Of a stretch of DNA of 17,786 nt, positions 1 to 9,376 are shown one piece after another. The position numbers were made by a program, and so were the translations under genes. This stretch comes from Fomitopsis serialis. Taxonomy: Eukaryota; Basidiomycota; Agaricomycetes; Polyporales; Fomitopsidaceae. Where the stretch lies: assembly GCF_022376445.1 (NCBI RefSeq), contig NW_025955626.1, positions 1 through 17,786 of the forward strand. The letters are read 5' to 3'. The notes under the pieces were generated by a model that saw only the letters and a list, made by a program, of their open reading frames with translations, made no database searches and had not been told where the DNA came from. How positions within the stretch are numbered: the first letter of the stretch is position 1; each line of letters opens with the position of its first letter.

Positions 1-1087
1 TTAACGAGCTTCCCTGTCTGCTTCTCATCGCGTGGTACGAAGACAGCCAAGCAGACGGGGCGTTCACTTTTAGCGAGACGATGTCAAAGGCGGCGGACAA
101 AGTCTTCGACACATTGCCTCGGTCCATCAAACGTATGAGTGAGTGTCGACGTGCATCAATGAACCGAGCCTCGCTGACGTGTAACCTAGCGTTCTTCGAG
201 GGGCTCAGTGGCCCTGACGCAGATATCGACGCCGGTATGTGCAGAAAGCATCCATATCCTTCATTCAAGCATCTCACGTTCCCTTACAGATCTTCGAAAT
301 CGGAGATTCTACGAGAATAGCGCTCTCGACATGGAAGACGCCGACCAGACCGCCCCTACTGACATCCTCCAGCATCGCCGTCCCTCCCAAGCCTCCCGCG
401 CTTCCCGGCGGCGCGTCTCGCAATCCCACTCGCAGACTAGCACTCCTCCGCGCTCCGCAATGTCGCTTTCCACGAAAAGCGAGCGCCCCATGAGCGGACC
501 CTCGTCCATCCCCTCCCACGGAACCGCCTCAACTCGATCGTCACTCGCGGGCTCGACACGGCGCAGAGCCTCGCGAGCCCGCTCGCGCAGGTCTTCCAGC
601 CGCTCATCATGGATCAGGAGAACGAGACGGAGCAGCCTGCGCAGGATGGTGGTGCGCTGGTGAGCTATGGGCCTGCGTCAAGGCGCAGGTTGTCGTCCAT
701 GCAGAGGAGGCCGACAGCAATGGGGCAAATGGGACACACGGACCCATTCGGGGGTGTTCTATTCTCTGGCCACGCTGGTGCGGGGCAGGGATTGGGCGCG
801 AGGAAGTCCACTGGTGCGCCAACGGTAACGAGCCCCGGAGCAAGGCTGGGGATCACAGGGCAGACGTTGTCGTCGAGCCCGGAGACGAGAGACGTACGGA
901 GTTCGGGGATAGGGACAGAGATGCGAGGTCCGTGCACGGGCAAAGTCACTCACATGAGCCGCTGGAGACGGCGGAGGAGGAACAGGAGGAAAGCAGAATG
1001 CCTATGGACAGGAGGCTGGATGGTATTGAGCGGAGGCAGCAGCGGATCGAAGAGCTCTTGGAGCGATTAGTCTCTAAGTCAGAGTAG
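1..1087 (+). CDS. TRP/Yvc1-like vacuolar cation channel, C-terminal part (5' truncated)
   Basis: The gene enters from the left edge, so only the last ~326 codons are visible. Exons are 3-138, 190-234 and 290-1087, with introns 139-189 (GTGAGT..TAG) and 235-289 (GTATGT..CAG). The first exon ends a hydrophobic stretch (LPCLLLIAWYED), followed by DTLPRSIKRM and FFEGLSGPDADIDA. These resemble, from memory, the post-membrane segment of fungal Yvc1 channels (LPRHIKNM...), which release calcium from the vacuole. A long Ser/Arg-rich cytosolic tail follows (RRPSQASRASRRRVSQ, then SYGPASRRRLSSMQRR). It ends in a short charged predicted coiled coil, RRLDGIERRQQRIEELLERL, before the TAG at 1085-1087. The last exon switches reading frame twice without plausible introns, near the C run at 515-517 and the G run at 848-851. 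Adding one base at each makes the whole length divisible by three. The channel identity rests on remembered family motifs; the pore is outside the window. Confidence 0.6.
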
Positions 1088-1491
1088 ACTCGGACTCTCG
1101 GCGCTGGCTCATTTGTCAGGGAGATCTGTATGACTCGGACTCGGAGGACTCGGAGTGATGGTAGAAGATTCATATGCATACACCTGATTGATACAGTCTT
1201 GGATCATTGCACATTGGAGTGGAGGTACATAGACCGTGACACAACGGATGCATGGGAACGGATGGCTGCGGGCTTTATGGGCCAAGGCAGCCAGTCAGTT
1301 GCTCTCAACAATGATATCGTACACTGTACAGCACTTCGCGTAGCTTCAGCATTCTTGGCGAACCTCCACATGCTCATGAACTCATCATGGACTAGGATCC
1401 TAACCCAGGTCTTGCTCTTTCTTCCCCTGATTTGCACTCCGGAGTCTGCAATACGAGAGCTCGCTCAGGATATCCATCGGTTGCACAGCTG
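1088..1491. other. Convergent intergenic region
   Basis: About 400 bases between two stop codons that face each other (channel on +, small gene on -). It must hold both 3' untranslated regions. I see no convincing ORF, RNA gene or repeat. The open frame on + starting at 1130 runs antisense through the small gene and has no recognisable domain. Confidence 0.5.
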
Positions 1492-1802
1492 TCAATGGAA
1501 CACGAACCGGTTCCTTGCGCTCAGTACACGCACGGTACGCTTCCTCTCAACCTCAGTCATGTTCGGCCAATCAGGGATGCAGGAGAGCGTCTGGATAAGT
1601 ATCGAATGAGCATGGGTGCTCTCAGGCGCGTAACGCAGAGAAGGCTGCTGAAACACGTAAGTACCCCATCACTGTTCATTACCAATGGGCCCAATGCGTC
1701 GAACTTGGCTCCTTGCTCTGAGCCAACCTGGACTTGAGTGGCGTCCTTGTCGGATTCGGATGCAGGCAGGAGGTGCGTGGCGTCAGCTTGCTTGTCGCCC
1801 AT
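1492..1802 (-). CDS. Small conserved-looking fungal protein, 78 aa, function unknown
   Basis: Two exons: 1665-1802 (46 codons from ATG) and 1492-1590 (32 codons plus TGA). They are joined in phase 0 over a 74-bp intron (1591-1664) with a GTACTT donor and CCAG acceptor. Joining them gives the continuous motif DALGPLVMNSDG + TLSCIPDWPNMTEVERKRT, followed by VRVLSARNR. From memory this matches a small uncharacterised protein widespread in Dikarya, with a C-terminus like NSDGTLSxIxxWxxMTExExxRTxRVLxxRN. The N-terminal half is polar and probably disordered. There is no signal peptide or membrane segment. A TATA-like element (CTTATATA on this strand, 1871-1878) lies about 70 bases upstream of the ATG. 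Another start further upstream is possible, because TTTCAG directly before the ATG could also be an acceptor. I cannot assign a function. Confidence 0.72.
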
Positions 1803-2403
1803 ATCTGAAATCGGTGCTGATGGGACGCTGTGTCCTTGGCTAGGGATGCAGCGTCTGTTGTAGAGGGTGGTATATAAGTCATGTCGGATGGCCGTGGCCC
1901 GTGGAGGGGACTGTACAGTGTGCATCGTCGATCTTTCCAGGCGCGACGCGATCACGTGGTGCAACACGCGCGCCTTGTCGAGTTCTCGACGCGTTTTGAC
2001 ACCATTTTCGAGAACTCCTGCTTACTCTTGCGTGTCCAGGTGATGATGATACCAGTAGCATTGCCATCTTTCTGCCATTGTCGGAATTTTGTGCTTTCTG
2101 TGCTGATTGCTCTGACCTTCCACACGCGACACGTACCTATGATAATTTGTCTCAAATCCGACGCTTTATTGTCCGCCATCTGGCATCATGAGACACGCTG
2201 AACGAGAGTGAATCAACTGAGCCGCATTGAGACTCCATGCGACGCACCTGAGGACCCATAACGTTCTCAACGAGTGAGTTATCGCTCCAATGCCAAGCTG
2301 ACGGACATAGTACTGTACTCGAAACTACCACACATCGGTAGACGTCGATTCAATGCTCTAACATGGCAGCTACGACACCAGTGAGCCCCAGTTTGACTAC
2401 CAC
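1803..2403. other. Intergenic region: promoter of the 78-aa gene and 3' flank of the SDR gene
   Basis: About 600 bases. The left part is upstream of the small gene and carries the TATA-like box and a CACGTG E-box-type palindrome at 1953-1958. The right part lies beyond the SDR stop codon and is probably its 3' untranslated region. Several short ORFs exist on both strands, but none shows a domain, splice pattern or motif I recognise. Confidence 0.4.
1871..1878 (-). promoter_or_regulatory. TATA-like element of the 78-aa gene
   Basis: CTTATATA read on the - strand, about 70 bases before the proposed ATG at 1802. On the + strand the same bases read TATATAAG, so the element is nearly symmetric. 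The - strand assignment rests only on the downstream gene. Confidence 0.4.
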
Positions 2404-3887
2404 TCATACCTCTACTTCGTTCTCTAGCCAACTCCACAGCTTTGAGCCGACCTTTTCATTGAACGCGTCTTGTCGGGGGCGGGCGTCCACTTTTGCCCAG
2501 GGAACGACAAACTGCGAACAAAGCGAGTCACACTACAAGACATTTGCTGAGGACCAATGCACGTACTTCGCCATTGTACTGCAGCGCTTCCGGCATCGTT
2601 CCTGCCCAGAGCTGACCCAGGGCGCCATACTCGACTGGGTAGAGCTTTATGAAGATGTCCTGTGAAGCAGCATCACAACAGTCTGAACGTGACGCAGCAA
2701 ACGAGAGGTGGGCTCGTAACGTACGACAAACTTTAAATCGACTGCTGAGGCGTATTTCATGATGTCTGTCTTGATATTGCCTATTTACACGAGGTCAGTC
2801 AGCATATCATATCGTCGGAAGTCGGGAACCTACCAGGGTTGACCGAAAGGGATAGGATGCCTTGGGCTCCATATCGTCGTGCGCACTCATGGGCTAGGAC
2901 GACATTTGCCTAGAGAGTTGAGATCAGGCTCAGGTCTCTCTTCATCGGGCAACATACTCACAAACTTGCTTTGGAAATACATTCTGGCGTATCCCGCCTT
3001 CCTCCGGGCAGGGCCCTCTTTAAAGGTGTCGTAGTGCAGGGAAGATAGATAGGACGCGTACGATGACAGCCAGATCACCCGAGCGAAGTGATCCGGCGAT
3101 GAATCTCTGCCTGCCAGCAGAGTGGGGAGAAGGAGTTTCGTGAAAAGGAAGTGACCTGACCCCTGTACGCGTCAAGGAAGCACGGAAGGGCAATGGATGA
3201 TTCACTCACCGATGACGTTCGTTCCGAAGGTCATGTCATATCCATCATCTGTGAGCCAGTCCATAGGGATGGTTGAGACACCGCTGTATGGATCTGTCAA
3301 GAGGCAATATTTTCTACAGTCTGCTAACCATTGACTGACGCATTATTGAATAACACATGAAGTTCTTTCTCTTTGCTATCGCGTGTTCGTGTCAGTACGT
3401 ATGGTATTGCAACATAGTAGGATAGTGAGAACTCGGTTGTACCTGAGAAATTCCGCCGCAGCCCTCCTTACGGACGCAAGGTTTGCAAGATTGAGTTCAA
3501 GATAGATCGCCTGTCTTCCCGTTTGCTCCTTCAACTCGTCGATAGCCGCGTGTGCTCTCGTTTCATCCCTCGACGCCATGTAGACCGTAGCATTGTGGCT
3601 GAGGAGAACCTGATTGGACCGACATGACCGGTAAGAGCCAACGAAGTTCACGACAGTCGTACCTTCACTGTCTCTTTCCCGATCCCCGCGTTGCCTCCTG
3701 CCACGTCCAGATAGGTAGTCAGTCTTCCCGGAGTCGTCGAGGCGTATGTTAGAGCAGACGCGCCTGTAACTATCATGACCTTGCCGGTCAAATCGGGTAT
3801 ATCGTCCGTGCTGAACGTGGGTTCTGGGGGGCGACATTGTCTGTGGATTCGCCTGGAATATTTGAGCGTGGACCACAGTCCAGCCAT
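2404..3887 (-). CDS. Short-chain dehydrogenase/reductase (retinol-dehydrogenase-like), 320 aa
   Basis: Ten exons: 3764-3887, 3663-3697, 3443-3609, 3340-3375, 3210-3283, 2962-3155, 2834-2909, 2725-2780, 2567-2659 and 2404-2511. They total 963 bases and read through with no frame break. The product is a classical SDR with a Rossmann fold. It has the nucleotide-binding motif TGGNAGIG (residues 41-48), NNAG (119-122), FGTNVIG, catalytic Ser near 176-177, YFQSK (Tyr205, Lys209) and NPGNIKTD after strand beta-6. The long spacing between Ser and Tyr and the C-terminal [16 protein letters not shown] resemble the fungal retinol-dehydrogenase/WW-oxidoreductase-like branch. These are NAD(P)(H)-dependent carbonyl/alcohol oxidoreductases of mostly unknown substrate. 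There is no obvious signal peptide. Introns are 52-67 bp. The first one (3698-3763) appears to start with GC instead of GT, because only that join restores the glycine motif. It is tandem with PRP4, which ends 482 bases upstream. Confidence 0.92.
3698..3763 (-). other. Probable GC-AG intron (SDR intron 1)
   Basis: A 66-bp intron with donor GCGCGT, which is the GTGCGT form with T changed to C at +2. It has a branch-like GACTGAC and acceptor GGCAG. The join ACAG + GAGGC gives [11 protein letters not shown], the required cofactor motif. The nearest GT donor (three bases into the intron) leaves the wrong phase and destroys the motif. Confidence 0.7.
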
Positions 3888-4369
3888 GATAGGTCAGTGG
3901 GTGGATCAGGTGAGGAAGGGAGGGCTCTAGTCTACCAGGAACCCTTCATATAGTTACGGGTCCGCGTATTAGGTACGCGGTGGACAGTTCGACGTACTTA
4001 CAGCGGCCGTTGTGCGGATCAATGGTTATATATTCAGACCGCCGCTCACACAAACAATCGACCCGTGCGGACCACACTAGTCTCGGGAGCCTCCAATGTG
4101 CTGACACGACGTGACGACGGCCGTACAACAGTTAGATCCGTTCAGCCAATGCAGGAAACTGAGCGTAGGCTGAAAGGCGCAGTCAGCACTTGACCAGGGA
4201 AGTCGAGGACATGGGAACGGCGCCCATGTCTGCCGCGTATTGACGGGTTCGAACATAAGCTTCGAGATCTCTCCGCGGTACGTTCCCTAAGATGAAGGCA
4301 CACTCACACGGGCAGCGCGGGTACCGACCGCAATTTGACCGTCTCGTTTCAGCTCGTTTCACGCTAAAT
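3888..4369. other. Intergenic region: SDR promoter and PRP4 3' flank
   Basis: 482 bases between the SDR start codon and the PRP4 stop codon, both on -. It holds an AT-rich stretch TTATATATTC (4025-4034), about 140 bases upstream of the SDR ATG, and two short inverted repeats. These are CCGCGTA/TACGCGG around TTAGG (3962-3980) and GACATGGG/CCCATGTC around seven bases (4208-4230). Stems of this length are expected by chance in a window of this size. No gene is seen. Confidence 0.4.
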
Positions 4370-6330
4370 CTACACAGCAACACTCTCATCTGGAGCGAAC
4401 ATCTGGAAGTTGCGGGTGTATGTCCCTGACGCAAGATACTTCCCGTCATTCGACAAGTCCACCGACATCACCTTGCCACCATCCGTGGGGAGCGTTCGCA
4501 ACAGCTGCCAGTCATCCGCACTCCAGATCTTGACCAGGCCATCGTAGCCCGCGCTGGCCATGTACAGGCCGGAACGGTATTTGCGTTCTTCTGCCTCCTG
4601 AGCGCCTGTTTTGTCATCCGTGTCCAGTGTCTCATCCATCCCATTCATTTCAACGTCCGGTGTCGGCGAGAAGGGGCGTACGGCAAGTCCGTGCCTCGGT
4701 AGAAACGCACGTCTGCGACATTAGAGAGGTGACCTGGGATGGTGTATAGCGCCTTCAATGACCGCATGTCCCATATTCGAATAGTATCATCGCCGGAACC
4801 AGTGGCGATTTGATAACTTGTCCTGGAATCAGCAATATGAAATGGCGTGCGTAGAGGTACATACCCATTGGGAGAGAAAGCAATAGAAAAGATCCCCTGG
4901 ACGTGCCCGTCCAATACCATTGCCGTTCGACCTGTTCGTAGGTCCCATACTCGGCCGATGGCGTCCAGTCCTCTGACAAATGAGTCAGCCAAAGCCGTCA
5001 AGTGAGGGTAGAAGTCAGTACCCTGACGCAACAAGAGCACCGTCCTCTTGGAACTCCACTGAGTAGACCTCCTTTGAGTGACCTTCTTGCAGAAGGAGCT
5101 CTTTGGACGTCGCGACATCCCACAACCTCCACGACGTATCGAAACTGGCACTGGCAACGTAGTCACCACTCGGATGGAAAGCTACCCTACATATACGGTC
5201 CGCGTGTCCTTTCATGACTGACAGCGGTGTCTCACTGGGGAACTGTGAGCAAAGTTATCCATATGGTACAGAACGTGTCGCACCTGTTAAAAGACCAGAG
5301 ATTCACACTCATATCGCCGGCACCACTGACCAGATTGACGGCATCTTCGCTTTGAGCCAGCGTAGCCTGTGGGTGCCAAGCAACTCCTCCGACTCTGTCG
5401 GTGTGGCCTAGACGAAAGCTTACGATGAGTGAACCTGGGTGGCGAGCGCGCAGGACAAACCTCGCAGTGTTCGTATTGGTGTACAGTTTGGGATATTCCA
5501 CAGCTTGACATTGCCGGACCAGCTACCCGTTGCCAGGATCTGGCTATTGGGGGAGAATCTTACTTGTGAGATGGGCCGATCATCACCAATCTGGGAACCC
5601 AGCTCCGCAAATCGCTGAAGCAACATAACATAGAATCAACAAAGTGTCGGTGGAACGATGTGCGACGTACCCGAACTTCCGCAAATATCTTCTTGCGGAT
5701 GTCAATGATACGCCCCAAGGGGATCTTGCTGTCTAACCGCTGCTGCGCCACTCTTTTTTGAGCTCTACATGGGATCATAAAGACGCAAAAGACGCAGTAA
5801 GCACCTTCCTGATGTCCACCTATTGGTAGCGGAAATCCAACCTGGGCAGAGAGTACTCCGCTATTCGCCTACGCGCCTCGAGAAGCTCCAGAGAGCCTGG
5901 CGTGTAGAATTCCTCCACCTAGAGCCAATGAATACACGGGTTGGAGGGAAAGAGCGCACACGTACTTCTTCCTCACTCTCCTCGGAACTCTCCTCTTCGT
6001 CGACCTGCATAGCATCTTCTCCTCTTGCGGCATTGATTTGTGACAGGACGTAGATGAGACGGTCTCGTCGGTCGGCAGCCTACGCGATTATGAGTTCTAG
6101 CATTCTTGAGACAGGTGAAGGAAGCTCACACGTTCACCGAAGAGCGTGATGGGCTCTCCAATCTCACGCAGTCTTGCTTTCACTTTAGCATCGTCGGTAG
6201 GCACGGCGAGGCTGCGCGCCTTCTTCTTGCGTTCGAGCTCATCAAGCAAAATCTTGTTCTCAAGCCTCGCGCGTTCTGAGCCGAGGTAGTTGCCATCGTC
6301 GATGAGCGTATCGAGAGTGAGGTCGGCCAT
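4370..6330 (-). CDS. PRP4: U4/U6 small nuclear ribonucleoprotein PRP4 (SFM motif + seven WD repeats), about 512 aa
   Basis: Nine exons: 6130-6330, 5966-6079, 5842-5918, 5671-5764, 5461-5614, 5284-5407, 5022-5234, 4865-4972 and 4370-4822. PRP4 is a core protein of the spliceosomal U4/U6 di-snRNP and tri-snRNP, acting in the nucleus. The N-terminal SFM motif is clear ([20 protein letters not shown] then LFGER, residues ~42-67). An acidic linker follows ([13 protein letters not shown]), then a helical region ending in [13 protein letters not shown]. Seven WD40 blades come next (for example [42 protein letters not shown]), ending in ASGTYTRNF and FAPDE. The length fits the family (human PRPF4 about 520 aa). 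One frame break lies between blade 6's strands, at the G run 4673-4676 (C run on the coding strand). One added base rejoins [12 protein letters not shown] with [14 protein letters not shown] and makes the total exactly 513 codons. Intron 8 is only 42 bp. Confidence 0.95.
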
Positions 6331-6512
6331 GACTGCAGCAAGGAAGTAAGTCAGCGGTGGCTGAGGCGAAGGTCGGTAGCGGGCGCTAGACTGGTGGGTG
6401 TTGTGTGGTGTTTGGCAAAGGCTTTAGATCGGGAAGGAGATCAGCCACGTGTGCGCGGTGAACATAACGGACAGTTGAGCATTGTCCCCCGCAGCCCTCT
6501 CCATCTCCCGCC
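6331..6512. promoter_or_regulatory. Divergent promoter between PRP4 and PMT4
   Basis: Only 182 bases separate the two start codons, which point away from each other, so both genes must share or interleave promoter elements. It contains one CACGTG palindrome (6446-6451), the E-box core bound by bHLH factors. A pyrimidine-rich tract immediately precedes the PMT4 ATG, common at fungal transcription starts. No clear TATA box. Confidence 0.6.
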
Positions 6513-9376
6513 ATGTCGGGCCTCAACTCCCCCAACCCCCTCAGACAGCGACGAGGTCCAACTTCACGCTCTCCAGGCTATAGCGAAGTCTCGCAGGATG
6601 ACGACCAGGTTGAGTTCTCCAGTCCGGTGCGTGACACGTAGGGCTGTGGTATACAAGACATACCAACGCGTACACCAAATGTAGCGGAATCGGAGCGCTG
6701 CCGAAAAGATACTTGAGACCGACAAGGCCAATATTGCCGTGATCGCGATTCTCACTGTCCTCGCGTTTGCCCTCCGTTTTTACAAGATAAACCATCCAGA
6801 CCAAGTAGTGTGCGTGTTGACATCTCATATCGTGCCATTGCCGATCATTTGACGCGTCGCTTCCTGTTGTTTGTGCCCACAGGTTCGATGAAGTGCACTT
6901 CGGCAAGTTCGCTTCGTATTACATCACACGACAGTACTACTTCGATGTGCACCCACCGCTCGCGAAGATGTTGTTCGGTCTGGCTGGCTGGTTCGTCGGA
7001 TACGATGGTCACTTCCTCTTCGACAACATTGGAGACAGCTACACCGAGAACCATGTCCCTTACGTCGGCATGCGCGCGCTCCCTGCATTCCTCTCAAGCA
7101 TGACAGTGCCCGTCGTCTATAGCATCATGAAGGAGTGCGGGTATTCCACAATCATTGCAGCCTTCTCGGCGTCATTGGTCCTCTTTGGTATGCTCAATTA
7201 ACCTCTGCTGTACTGACTAGGCATGACATCATTACTTTTGCTAGACAACGCCCACGTCACTCAAAGCCGCCTTATCCTCCTCGATGCAATCCTGATCTTC
7301 TTCATCGCCACGACCATGTACTGCTACGTCCGATTCCGGAAACTACGTTACCAGTATGTTCTGATACCTTCCCTTGCATATGAATCTGATAGACCCCCGC
7401 AGGGAATTCTCTCCTGAATGGTGGGGCTGGCTGCTTGGTACGGGTACATTCATGGCCTGTGCGTGGGCTTCCAAAGTCAACGGCATCTTGACGGTCGTGG
7501 CGATTGGTATTCCTGTATTGATCGATTTATGGGACATTCTCGACGTCAAGAAGGGGCATAGCATGGTACGTATCATGCTTTGGCGTCTACCTTGTGTTGA
7601 CACCAGATTTGTCGTCAGGAATACTTCACGAAACACTTCGTTGCCAGAGCGGTTGGACTGATCGTTCTCCCGATCACTCTGTATCTCATCTTCTTCTGGA
7701 TTCATCTGGCCATTTTGACGAACACTGGTCCCGGTGACTCATTTATGAGTCCTGCGTTCCAAGAGACGCTGGAGGGCAATGAGTTGCTACTGAACAGCCA
7801 AGGTATGCGAGCCACAATCGTGTTGCAGTCAAACAACCCAACGTCTTGCCAGAAATCCACTACTTCGATACCATCACCGTCCGGCATAGAGACACACGCG
7901 CCTTCTTGCACTCTCATCCGGAGCGTTATCCGCTGAGATACGATGATGGTCGTGTTAGCAGTCAGGGTATGTGCGCGCCCGTTATGCCGGTTATGCTTCC
8001 TATCTAACATTCTGCATAGGACAACAAGTCACGGGATATGGACATGATGACACGAACAACTATTGGCAAGTTATCCCTACCAAGGCACTGCCCGAGACTG
8101 GTCGTGGCCGCATCATCCGCGAGAACGACGTCATTCAGCTGCTCCATGTCAGCACACAGTCTTACCTGCTCACACACGACGTCGCATCACCGCTCATGGC
8201 CACGAACGAGGAATTTACGACTTGGCCAAAAGACGACCACTCGCGCCACAACGACACGCTGTTCAAGCTGTCGCTTGTTGACGCAGAGGAAGGGGAGTCG
8301 TGGAAGAGCAAGTCCGGGCATTTCAAACTTATCCACGTGCCGACCAAGGTGGCGATGTGGACGCACACGAAGCAGCTGCCTGATTGGGCATTCAACCAGC
8401 AAGAAATCAACGGGAACAAGAACATCAACGAGAAGAGTAATGTTTGGTTCGTCGACAACATCGTTGACGAAGAGAGTAAGTCACGGTTACCTTGTCCACG
8501 TGACCGCGTCTGACTGTGGAAAAGCAGGTGCGGATGTCGGGAATCGTACGAATGTAGGGAGCAAGAAGCCCAAGAGCCGGAATTTCTTCAAGAAGTTCGC
8601 GGAGCTGCAGCTTCTCATGGTCCAGCACAACGCGGGGTTGACTGCGTCCCATCCCTACGCCAGCAGCCCAATCAACTGGCCATTCCTTCTCAGCGGCATT
8701 AGCTTCTGGACAGAGAACACCGATCAAAAGCAGATCTACTTGATCGGTAACATCATTGGTTGGTGGACATGTGTCGTCGCCATCTCGACTTACGTCGGTA
8801 TCATTGGAGCCGACTTGATCGCCCGTAGACGAGGCGTCGAACCCATACATGACTGTATGTGCATCGATACAAACGCTCTCGAGACCACTAGCTAATGACC
8901 ACCTCACAGCTGTCCGCAACAGGCTTTGGAACTCGACCGGGTTCTTCCTCATATTTTGGCTCGTGCATTACTTCCCCTTCTACGTGATGAGCCGCCAGCT
9001 CTTCGTCCACCACTACCTCCCGTCGCACCTTGCCTCCGCGCTAGTCGCAGGCTCCGTGCTCAGCTTCGTGCTCTCCGAGACCGTGAACTACCCCATCTCC
9101 ATCCGCGGTCCCTCCACACGCCCCAAAACGTCGATATACGCGGACGTCGGCATCAAGGGCCCGATCATCTTCGGCCTCTTCGTCGTGGCTATGTTCATCA
9201 TGTACTGCTACATCGCACCCCTCACCTACGGCACACCAGGGTAGGTTCTCGCCGTCTTGTTGGCTGACGTGTTGCTGACGGTTCTGCGTAGGTTGACCGG
9301 TGACCAGGTGAACGCAAGGCGGCTGTTGTCATCCTGGACGCTGCACTTTGCCGCGAAGCCCTCAGGGGAAGTCTAA
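6513..9376 (+). CDS. PMT4: Dolichyl-phosphate-mannose:protein O-mannosyltransferase, PMT4 subfamily, 770 aa
   Basis: Eleven exons: 6513-6626, 6685-6809, 6883-7187, 7245-7353, 7403-7565, 7619-7802, 7853-7966, 8020-8475, 8528-8854, 8910-9240 and 9292-9376. They total 2313 bases with no frame break. The enzyme sits in the ER membrane and transfers mannose from dolichyl-phosphate to Ser/Thr of secretory and cell-wall proteins. It has a polytopic N-terminal domain with the catalytic FDEVHFGKF loop (Asp82-Glu83), VHPPLAKMLFG, SRLILLDAILIFF and CAWASKVNG. A lumenal MIR region follows (GYGHDDTNNYWQVIP, DVIQLLHVSTQSYLLTHDV, FKLIHVPTKVAMWTH). The C-terminal block of membrane helices includes PINWPFLLSGISFW and ends PLTYGTPG-LTGDQVNARR-LLSSWTLHF. 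The length and the TYGTPGLT...WTLHF tail fit PMT4 (yeast 762 aa) rather than PMT1 or PMT2. There is no ER-retrieval signal at the C-terminus (ends SGEV). It shares a 182-bp divergent promoter with PRP4. Confidence 0.95.

Noticed and set aside
1130..1609. 159-codon ORF on +
   Set aside because: It overlaps the 78-aa gene in antisense, shows no domain and begins in the channel's 3' flank.
2363..2665. 100-codon ORF on + with a good start context
   Set aside because: It is antisense to the last two SDR exons (2404-2511, 2567-2659), which have splice sites and family motifs on the - strand.
3962..3980. Inverted repeat with a TTAGG loop
   Set aside because: A seven-bp stem is expected by chance several times here, and one TTAGG is not a telomeric repeat.
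4236..4245. GGTTCGAA-like tRNA B-box
   Set aside because: No matching A-box, acceptor stem or cloverleaf could be drawn around it, and the bases after the box do not fit.
8038..8895. 285-codon ORF on +
   Set aside because: Shadow frame of PMT4 exons 8-9. It crosses the well-supported intron 8476-8527, and its first part is Arg/Ser/Thr-rich noise.
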